Shown here piece after piece: positions 24,516 through 35,902 of a stretch of DNA of 64,000 bases (within the stretch, counting starts at the first letter, position 1; every line of letters starts with the position of its first letter). Made by a program: the position numbers and the translations under genes. This stretch comes from Lingula anatina (lineage: Eukaryota; Brachiopoda; Lingulata; Lingulida; Lingulidae), in the NCBI RefSeq assembly GCF_001039355.2, contig NW_019775435.1, positions 280,815 through 344,814 of the forward strand. The letters run 5' to 3'. The notes beneath the pieces are model-generated. The model saw nothing but the letters and a program-made list of their open reading frames with translations. It did no database searches and had not been told where the DNA came from.

Positions 24516-25755
24516 TTGTGAAACAAAACTCAACCATTTTCAACATAATAATCAAAATAAAATACTGCCGGGCATCGGAGCGGCCTAAAACTTGGCACGC
24601 TTACCGCAAATACTGCAGGCTACATCACCCCGTCGCTCGTATGTAAATTCCGTGCATGGTCAAACCGTAAACCAAAATTCCACCTCTGATGTTTATTTCG
24701 GTCCACTCTTTCACTCTTTCACTTTTACATACATGTAGGCCCCTATATGCATGTTAACGCAAAAGATTAATATTGATTCACATACAGGTCTAATACAAGT
24801 GTACCAGTAGGCCCTACTATTGAACATTCTAATTTTTTAATATAAATATGCATGTACATGTAGGTCCACATAACAATTAAGTGCATTATAAGTGTACCTA
24901 CTAACAAGGTTTGATTGGCATCAAAATCGAAGATCGCTAGGCACACCATCTTTTGAAATAAAAGTACAACAAATTAAATCAAATTGAACTGTAAAATACA
25001 TATTCTACTATATATATGTTTTATAAACGCGTAGGGCCTACATGTGCGTACAGGTAGGCCTATTAGCAATGCTAATTAAACACCCTTTCTGCAGTTTCAG
25101 CTCAGTGTTAATAATTGTAAATACCGGTAGCCTATAATAAATGTTCCGATTTCTTTCATATTTAAGAGACAATACAATATATATATAAACAGTTAGACGA
25201 GAAAAATCTACACGATCTACGCGGGAGAATCCTGAACAGGATCCAGTAGACAGTCGACGGCTCACAACATATTTCTAAAGTATAAACAGACGCTATATGT
25301 GTATGAATGACTCTTATAACTAGGCAGTAAATGATTTTACTGATGCAGTCCACACATATAAATCTCCTACAGATATCATATGAAAGATTTTAATAGATTT
25401 AAATCCTGAAAATCTATATCACAATGTGTGCCATCATAATGCAATTAAAATTAACGTACTTTGATTAATTAGGGCCTATAGCTGAAGTAGACCTAGCGCG
25501 GGGTGTAACGTGTAAATCAACTGCAACTTTGGAATTAAACTCCCAAGACGGAGATTCGTTGTGTAGATTGCAAATTGTGGCATTTTGTCTCAATTACACA
25601 CAGTACAGTGAACACTTAAAATAAAATGAGAACCGAGTAACTACATATCTTAATTGCCTTTCTTCGTCCCAAATATGCCGACCCTCCTTCATATCTCGCA
25701 AAATATCGCTCGATTTTACGCGTAGACTTTGGGCACGAAACTGAGGGTCCGTGTT

Positions 25756-25886
25756 ACAGAAAGTCCGCCCTCCATACAGTTATAATGGTTAGGGTTAGTC
25801 TGACCTAAGTGGGTCAAAATCTAGGGCGAGGCTCACCTGCACAAAGTAATGGGAAGCGGACTCTCTGTCACGGGGGACTTTCTGGT
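25756..25886. mobile_element. MITE family F4, copy a
   Basis: Inverted ends ACAGAAAGTCCGCC and GGGGGACTTTCTG surround an interior with GGTTAGGGTTAG and AATGGGAAGCGGACT. It has a counterpart at the matching place in the right arm (62538-62662), so this insertion predates the inverted duplication. Relatives lie at 39196-39357 and 41225-41353. The two TTAGGG-like units belong to the element and are not telomeric. Confidence 0.75.
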
Positions 25887-26180
25887 ACATGGCACCGGGT
25901 CTTTGGGATGATCCCCATCGAAGAAGTATATACATGAACAGTTTAATGCGCTGAGGAGTCCTGTTTCAATTTTCAATGCCCAAGGAACCGGCCATTTGGC
26001 AATTTTGGCTGCATTTACGGGTCATAGGTTAACTAGTATAATGCACTGTAAGTTCATAGACAGCTAGAAGTCTGGTAATTTCTACTTCCAATGGACGGTG
26101 AAAGAATCCCCCTCCCAAAATAAACTTTGTTAATACCACCCCTCCATATCTTGCCTTGTATTTTCAATATTGGCCGTTAT

Positions 26181-29100
26181 CTAAATCGCGTCTGTTTCAC
26201 ATATAAAGTTACAGATCTTGGAACATTGACTATCATCCCAATAATCTCTGTCTCTGAGGTACTTCGCACAGTCTTCATTGCCGCCCTCATTGTCTGGCGC
26301 GCCTACCACAGAAAGAAGAACCAAAATTACGTCATTGTCGGCGAAAAGCGTCTTAGACCCCATTCCCACAGATTTTANAAAAAAAAAAAAAAAACTTTGT
26401 TAATACCACCCCTCCATATCTTGCCTTGTATTTTCAATATTGGCCGTTATCTAAATCGCGTCTGTTTCACATATAAAGTTACAGATCTTGGAACATTGAC
26501 TATCATCCCAATAATCTCTGTCTCTGAGGTACTTCGCACAGTCTTCATTGCCGCCCTCATTGTCTGGCGCGCCTACCACAGAAAGAAGAACCAAAATTAC
26601 GTCATTGTGGGCGAAAAGCGTCTTGGACGAATTAAACGTTTTATCCGTCCAACATATCATTCAACGCACGATTGTGTCTGGTAGGCACATTTTGTGTGGT
26701 TAGAGGGTCGTCATTATTTATTATTTTGGACCTTTTTACACAAAATCTATAAACATAAATCGCACTAGCAATTTGAGAAATGGTTTGAAACGATATCGAG
26801 GGGCACATATAGAATGCACGGGTTTCTAACTAAAAAGCCATAGCCAAAGCGTACATTCGTGAGTTGAAAGTTAAATTTGTGGCATTTCGTTCGAGACATT
26901 AACCATAATCTCTGATATTATTAATATTATTAAGAGTCCCTCACTTTGATTACAGAGAAAGCATGTAGGACGGTCTCACAAAATACTGAAGACAAAACAT
27001 TGAAAACGAAAACATAATTACTCATACTGAAATGGAAAAAAAGGTGTTCTGTGTACCTGGATACCAAGCAGTGAATGGTGCTGGGATGTTCCCCCATCCG
27101 GACAATACCCATCTACCTTCAGAGGCTTCATCTGTGGCTGATGTCCACCAGCAACGGTCGGATCGAGCTGAAGTCCAATGAAACACATAGCATGGGACAA
27201 CTTACCAAGTTATTGGAGACAATATGTGTATATATATTGCAAGATGGCTACATGTATGTCCCACGTACAAAAAGCTAACTATAAAAATGAGACTGATAAT
27301 TTTTGAAAAATCAAGTATGTGATGCATGTTCGCGTCCCAAATAATGTATAGTTTATTTACTTTGGAATAATATATTCCATCAGTCTCACACATACAACCA
27401 CATATATGTCAAAGGCCCGGACCAAACCTAGTCCTATGCATAAAAAGCCCAGACTGGCAGCTTGTCCAGTTAACTTGGTCAATTAACTTGCCCATTATGG
27501 TGTTAACAATGCAAAGACACCTTAAAGAATGGGCCCAGCCAGGGTATAATCAACATGGGGTCTGGGCTTTTTATACATAGGACTAGATTTGGTCGGGGCC
27601 TCTGACATATACATACAGCTGTAACAGATCTGATCCCCTGCTGAATACTTCCAGCCTGTCTAATGTATCGTGCTAAATTACATTATTCTTTTTTATTGGA
27701 AGTATTCAGCAGGAGAACAAGTTTGAAGACAGAAGGTTTTCTACAAAAATAAGGCTTAATAATCTTATTCCTGATACTAACATAGCGAGAACACCCAAGG
27801 AAGTGGGACTCGTCTTCAATATCATTACAATGTGAGCACTTTATTTGTTCTAGTGGGATTTTTCTATAATATATGTAATGTGTTAGACTTATCTTACCTA
27901 CATCAGCAGCAAGGTATTGTGTTATAAATCGGTGCTCCTTCTCGTCGTTCACGGCGACTAGTCTCGCTTCAATTGACTCACAGTTCTTCTTGCCGTCATA
28001 GAAGGAGCCGTCCAGTGCCGTGTTGAAACTGTAGCAACTTGTCCCGAACATTACCTCAAACTGCGGTGGACACGTCACTTATGATATGCAAAATTAATAC
28101 AAAGACTATCAACTAATGAGCAATAACCAATGTGAAAGGCAATATGAAAGGCATATAGCTTTTAAGAATTAAAATTCTTGACATGAAATCAACCCCATGA
28201 CAAATTATGAATGAATAAAAATTCCACTGATGCCTTTTTCCAAAATGAGTCAAAGAAAATATATCTAAAAAAAAACGGTTGTGGGTGTAAATTTGCCAAC
28301 TTTGCTGTGTAATAGAATATTCGTACATCCAGAAATTTCCCCAAAAACCAATTCTTTCAAAAGACTTTTCATGCACTATAAATAACGGAGAGATAGCTGT
28401 GAATAATTGCACTCTACCAATGTCACAGATATTTCTGCCACCTTGGTAGAGGATATATATATATATATATATATACGGCTAATTCTCTGGACACTTAATT
28501 CTATACTGCTCAGCGTGAATTTAATTTGTTTGCACGGAATTGACGTCATTGCTCAAATGGCACAGAGGCAGTAGACAATAGGGCTAATGAACGAGTGGAA
28601 GTAGCAGTAAAGCGAAATAATGTCCAAAATTAATCTAGCAGCATATTTCCAAATATTGATCACACGGTAAAATACCAACTTGACGTTTCTTTCTTTCTTT
28701 CTATTCAGCAAACACAGTGGCGATGAAAAGGGGCTTTGGTTAAAAGGAAAAACTAGCTGAAATATTAGATGTTTAAATAAAAGATAGTAAAAACCGTTCC
28801 TTGTAAGTTCAAGGCGACTTTCAATACTATTAACGAGTTTCTAAACATAACTTACGGTTCCGTTCGCAGTGCAACCCGCCGTATGGGTAGGGACAGGTAC
28901 ATGTCCTCTGTGAACTCAAGTCATTTGATTGAACACAAATTCCGCCATTCTTACACCCGCATTCCTGAAATATGACATGAAGGTCCTTCCTGTATCAACT
29001 GCACGCACATTGAGAGTATTTGGATCTTATTGACATCCAAAAGACAAACGCAATGTATAATTACATTTTAAAGTATACATTCAAATATACTACCACTCCT

Positions 29101-32100
29101 ATATTTATTCTAAATTTATTTGTATTTCAATAATGTTTGCGAATTCTCCTAATGAATTTTTATGCGCCAATCCTAAATGTTTTATATTCAAGGCCAAGAT
29201 TATTCTAATACATACAGTATAATTTTTTTACATGTGTATAAAACTTGAAACAATAGTTCATCTTTGTATAATTTTTCCTGTTTTCTACATTTTATAAAAC
29301 ATTAGAATTTCATTATATAACCTTAAAGTTTCTCATTTTTATGATACCCACTATATAAACATGTATATATACCTCTTGGTTAGAAACATTGTCAAGTTTA
29401 TCAAATTACCTCATTTTAAACCTGCAGGTGAACANCTACCTTGCGCGCTCGGCTGACAGCAATTTTAGCGTGAACCCCCGGGGAGTTAGATCGATCTAGA
29501 TGGATCGATCTAAATCTATGGGAATGCACTCTTAGACGGATAAAACGTTTTATTTGTCCAACATATAATTCAACGCACGAATGTGTCCGGTTGGTACATT
29601 TTGTGTGGTTAGAGGGTCGTCGACGTCATTATTTATTATTTTGGATTTTTTTTAGGCAAAATCTATAAACATAAATCGCACTAGCAATTAGAGAAATGGT
29701 TTGAAACGATATCGAGGGGCACATATAGAATGCACGGGTTTTCTAACTAAAAAGCCATAGCCAAAGCGTACATTCGTGAGTTGAAAGTTAAATTTGTGGC
29801 ATTGCGTTCGAGACATTAACCATAATCTCTGATATTATTAATATTATTAAGAGTCCCTCACTTTGATTACAGAGAAAGCATGTAGGACGGTCTCACAAAA
29901 TACTGAAGACAAAACATTGAAAACGAAAACATAATTTCTCATACTGAAATGGAAAAAATAGGTGTTCTGTGTACCTGGATACCAAGCAGTGAACGGTGCT
30001 GGGATGTTCCCCCATCCGGACAATACCCATCTACCTTCAGAGGCTTCATCTGTGGCTGATGTCCACCAGCAACGGTCGGATCGAGCTGAAGTTCGATGAA
30101 ACACATGGCATGGGACAACTTACCAATTTATTGGAGACAATATGCGTATATATATAAGATGGCTACATGTAGGCCCCACGTACAAAGAGCTAACTACAAA
30201 AATGAGACTGATTATGTCATACATGTTCGCGTCCAAAATAATGTATAGATTATTTACTTTGGAGTAATATATTCCATCAGTCTCATACATACAATCACAT
30301 ACACATACAGCTGTAGGAGATCTGATCCCCTGCTGAATACTTCCAACCTGTTTAATGTATCGTGCTAAATTACATTATTCTTTTTTATTGGAAGTATTCA
30401 GCAGGAGAACAAGTTTGAAGACAGAAGGTTTTCTACAAAAAAATAAGGCTTAATAAACTTATTCCTGATACTAATTTAGCGAGAACACCCAAGGACGAAG
30501 TGGAACTCGTCTTCAATATCATTACAATGTGAGCACTTTATTTGTTCTAGTGGGATTTTTCTATAATATATGTAATGTGCTAGACTTATCTTACCTACAT
30601 CAGCAGCAAGGTATTGTGTTATAAATCGGTGCTCCTTCTCGTCGTTCACGGCGACTAGTCTTGCTCCAATTGACTCACAGCTCACCTTTCCCTTGTAGAA
30701 GGAGCCGTCCAATGTCGTGTTGAAACTGTAGCAACTTGTCCCGAACATTACCTCAAACTGCGGTGGACACGTCACTTATGATATGCAAAATTAATACAAA
30801 GACTATCAACTAATGAGCAATAACTAATGTTTTTTGTTCATGTTAAGCATGCATTGTATTAGCAGATCATTTTTATTCATTTTTATTGGAACATGTAAGA
30901 ACCAACTGTTTTTTCACGATGCTCCACCTTTGTTGTTTTCTGTATATGAAAGGCATATAGCTTTTAAGAATTAAAATTCTTGACATGAAATCAACCCCAT
31001 GACAAATTATGAATGAATAAAAATTCCACTGATGCCTTTTTCCAAAATGAGTCAAAGAAAATATATTAAAAAAAAAACGGTTGTGGGTGTAAATTTGCCA
31101 ACTTTGCTGTGTAATAGAATATTCGTACATCCAGAAATTTCCCCAAAAACCAATTATTTCAAAAGACTTTTCATGCACTGTAAATAACGGAGAGATAGCT
31201 GTGTATAATTGCACTCTACCAATGTCACAGATATTTCTGCCACCTTGGTAGAGGATATATAGATATATATATATATATATATATATACGGCTAATTCTCT
31301 GGACACTTAATTCTATACTGCTCAGCGTGAATTTAATTTGTTTGCACGGAATTGACGTCATTGCTCAAATGGCACAGAGGCAGTAGACAATAGGGCTAAT
31401 GAACGAGTGGAAGTAGCAGTAAAGCGAAATAATGTCCAAAATTAATCTAGCAGCATATTTCCAAATATTGATCACACGGTAAAATACCAACTTGACGTTT
31501 CTTTCTTTCTTTCTATTCAGCAAACACAGTGGCGATGAAAAGGGGCTTTGGTTAAATTTAGGAAAAACTAGCTGAAATATTAGATTTTTAAATAAAAGAT
31601 AGTAAAAACCGTTCCTTGTAAGTTCAAGGCGACTTTCAATACTATTAACGAGTTTCTAAACATAACTTACGGTTCCGTTCGCAGTGTAACCCGCCGTATG
31701 GGTAGGGACAGGTACATGTTCTCTGTGAACGCAAGTCATTTGATTGAACACAAATTCCGCCATTCTTACATCCGCATTCCTGAAATATGACACGAAGGTC
31801 CTTCCTGTATCAACTGCACGCACATTGAGAGTATTTGGATCTTATTGACATCCAAAAGACAAACGCAATGTATAATTACATTTTAAAGTATACATTCAAA
31901 TATACTACCACTGACTCCTATACTTATTCTAAATTTATTTGTATTTCAATAATGTTTGCGAATTCTCCTAATGAATTTTTATGCGCCAATCCTAAATGTT
32001 TTATATTCAAGGCCAAGATTATTCTTATACATACAGTATAATTTTTTTATATGTGTATAAAACTTGAAACAATAGTTCATCTTTGTATAATTTTTCCTGT

Positions 32101-33028
32101 TTTCTACATTTTATAAAACATTAGTATTTCATTTTATAACCTCAAAGTTTCTCATTTTTATGATACCCACTATATAAACATGTATATATACCTCTTGGTT
32201 AGTAACATTGTCAAGTTTATCAAATTACCTCATTTTAAACCTGCAGGTGACCATATGTATTCATAAAACATAATTTACTCTAATTTCAATTGGAGCCCCG
32301 TGTGATCCAGAACCAGGGCGTTGGCTCCATAACTTTCCTACAAATTGGTTCCAAACTTTGTCTGCTAAATAATGAGGCATTATCTGGCCCAAGTCCAGTA
32401 TACCTTGGTGTATAGACAATGTACCACAGGGATCAGCGAACTTTAAAATATGGAGATCCATTAAGTTTGCCATGCTGGTAATTGTTTGATTTGACTTAAA
32501 ATTACAAATTCATAAAAAAAAATTACCTTCTTCTCCGTCCATTTAATAAGTCGTTGAAAGTCACTTCCAAAGATGTGATTGCTCTTTGCCTAAATTGGAG
32601 AAGAAACGAAATTGTCGGGTTACCAGGGGGTATAATGGACATTCTCGGATTGTTTTTTCGCATCCTAAAAATACCAAAACTACATTTTGAGAAATCCTAG
32701 AGATCAGAGAGATAAAGTGACCGTTATCAAATGTCATTTGTTGTTAAGTGCTTTCCATATCTTAAATACCCCTGTAATACATATCTGGTGCATAAAGAGT
32801 GTGTATCTTTCAATATTTTGAGTAAATCCAAGTTTCCATGGGTTTCAACTACATTAATGTCTGGGGATATAGCGCTGATTTTAAAACAAGGTTTGTTACT
32901 TAGTATTCTTATACAGCTTATAACCCCTTTGGTATATATATTCTTGCTAAAAATAACGACATTTTCCAAAAATAAAGTGCATCAACGATTGCAATAAGTT
33001 CAATTAAGACAAAATGTAACTTAAAACC

Positions 33029-33098
<70 letters not shown>

Positions 33099-35021
33099 TT
33101 TTCTCATACTGATTCACCTATAGATATGAGACAGCATTATCTCACATCTGTTCTTTGATTCTCCTAGTGGAAATGGTATGAACATTTAAGAATTTCAGGA
33201 AAGCTTTATATAACAGCATACCTTTATGTTAGTGTAAACGGCATTCGGATCGACATCCACGTATATTCTCGTGTACAGTAGAAACTCGTCGGTCTTTAAC
33301 ACAGTGTAAGTCCCTTCAAGACTACTTAGCCCGTCCATTTCCCATCGTAGCTTTGCATAATGGAGTAGTGAATGTCTGAGAAAAATATTAGATTTATTCA
33401 TTGAAGAATAACAAAACCCTTGTTGTGACAAAATAGATTGATTAGGCGGGCCCTGGGGCACTTCCCAGAACAGGAATATGCTTCTAAAATAAATCGTGAG
33501 ATGGACCGCTTAATCGTTGGTCTAAACAGTAGGAAGTTGGAAGGACCATTGTTTGAAAACTGTTGTTACTCCATACCTACAGATACGTTCAATCAGTCAA
33601 AATTAGGATAAATAAGTCGAAATAGTATAAATAAATAAATAAAGATATAAAATAAATAATAAATGTATGCAAGTTTATCTTTTCAGAATAGTTAACTTTC
33701 CCTTAATGTTTACTTTCTACACGCCTGCCGACCACAAACATGACTCCAACTCTTGTGCGACTCTCTCTCTCATGCAATGCAAACGCAGTCTAAGAGAACA
33801 TTCACATCGAGAAGAGCCGAGGTCTAGCAAGGCCGAGACCCAAATATGGCGGACCTACATGAAAGGAAGACTGCATAATCCTTTTATGGTCTCTCAATGA
33901 CATTCATTGACATTCATTCAGGATTACGCGGACTTCCTTTGATGTAGGCCCGCCATCTTTAGGTCTCGGCCTTGCTAGACCTCGGCTCTTCTCGATAACC
34001 TTACCTTAACAGGTTTAATGGATTACCAGAATCCGGATTATGTTTTATCATTCTGTATCGCCCAATATCAAAGGGCACTCTGGTTAATCCCCCGTTTTTG
34101 TCGACTCTGTTAATGTAAGAAGTATAAGTTTTAAACTGCACAAACTGAACATCAGTTTTATGTAGCCAAATGTTCACAAGCACAACGAAGCTCAGTTTTT
34201 GCTCAAAATCAAATAAGAAATAAGTCAATATGACTGATATTGTCATTTATTAAAATGACGAAATGTAATATGATAATAAGTTACAAAATGGGGGATTGTA
34301 ACAGCAAAGTTGTTGGTATATTTATGTATATGATGTTTATTTCATTTAAATGTCAAATTCATTGAGGTGCTTTTACAGAAAGTCTATTAGTCAATGTAGC
34401 TCTTTACAAGGCACAAATCTGTCAATAATGATAAATTTATAAATATGATAAAAAAGCCTAACAAACAAAAGCGTGACATATGATTTTAAAAAATGACGCA
34501 ATTTTACGCCGTCGTCACCAGCAAACTAGACAGTGACGTCATTATTTCATGACGGCATATATACAAGTAGCCTTTTGACGTAACATTAGAAATTATATAT
34601 ATATATATACCTTATATAAAGGTCATCGTCCTCGCCTCCCCACCCAAAGTACGTGTTTGGAAAGCCGTTCACCTGGCGATATTGTGATTTAGTGAGCATG
34701 GTCACTCCTCCTATAATTGTCGGGTAGAGAAGTCTGAAATAAAATTGGCGCTCAGTTTTAAATTAGATAATGTTGCTCGCAGCAATGATAAATGCTGCTG
34801 CTAAAATCGGTGGAGTTCACACGTCGAGCATGAATTGCAAAGTTTGATCTAAGTAATAAGTAAAGGGTGTAGAGCCAAATTGTGTTGCGGTTGCAAAATG
34901 GAATCATTGTAAAAGCAAGCAAATTATATGTAACCCGCGAAACTCACCCTAAGGTACAACTGGAAAATACAGATTAATTAGCGAGAACACGTTATGCATT
35001 TCTGTCGCCAATACATCTACC

Positions 35022-35068
<47 letters not shown>

Positions 35069-35782
35069 GCGCGCGCGCGCACGGGCGTTAATGTAATTCT
35101 AACGCAGATACATGTACATACAAAAACAAACACAAGCACAAGAACTCACACATATTTACCCTTCTTTGAACTTATCAACGTTGGCTGACATGTGTTTCAC
35201 TTTTTCTGCGCAGTTGTAGAAATTCCACTCGTTTTCCGGTAACAAGTCGACGTCGTGAAGGGCGAAACAGTCGTACGAGTCTTTGTCTATTTTAGCTGAC
35301 TCAACAAATCCGATGTTCATTAGGAGACCTCGGTTGAATATAGTAGTAGCTTTCTACAAGCAAAAGTAAAATTATGTATGGGAATAAAAGATATGCGCGA
35401 CTCTTCGTAAATGAGTTGTATAGATTACGGAATCAATAGGTTAGCACTTAAAGTGTAAAAGCATATATACACATCGTAGAGAGGCGAATTATTTCCCGCC
35501 GCCTATGACCAATTATCAAAAGCCAGTTTTATAAGAAACTAGAAAAGCACTCGGAGAGCGCAGACATCCGCCAAGGTAGCAAAGTCTCCACCCAATGCCG
35601 TTTCACCCTTAAATTTTCATTCTATAATGATTTATTTATTTTTTTTTTTTTTGATTATTGATTATTGATTGATTATTGATCCGGATCACCACCAAAAACT
35701 AATCACCTGTTCCTTGGCCTACTTCTCACAGTTCCCTAAAATTTCATCAAAATCTGTCCATAACTTTTTGAGTTATGTTGAT

Positions 35783-35814
<32 letters not shown>

Positions 35815-35857
35815 AACAAACAGGGGTGAAAACATAACCTCGTTGGCGGAGGTAAAA

Positions 35858-35902
<45 letters not shown>

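Noticed and set aside
25785-25800. GGTTAGGGTTAG as interstitial telomere repeat
   Set aside because: Only two units, and the same motif sits at the same place inside every F4 element, so it belongs to the transposon.
28113-28412. Minus-strand frames in the intron between EGF and lectin exons (also 30873-31361, 60259-60648)
   Set aside because: They are open in L and R by chance; no family match, they interrupt a clean splice chain, and the three versions differ by frame-breaking indels.
26451-32250. Two tandem lectin-EGF genes as a real gene cluster
   Set aside because: Exons 1-8 are present once, the blocks abut single 'n' characters, and the extra block carries sequence shared with both neighbouring contig ends. 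Alternative haplotype is the simpler reading; kept only as a labelled partial copy.
32261-32473. Possible extra exon between exons 8 and 9 of gene L
   Set aside because: The matching stretch in gene R (59316-59579) is not open in the same frame and the splice phases of exons 8 and 9 already join.
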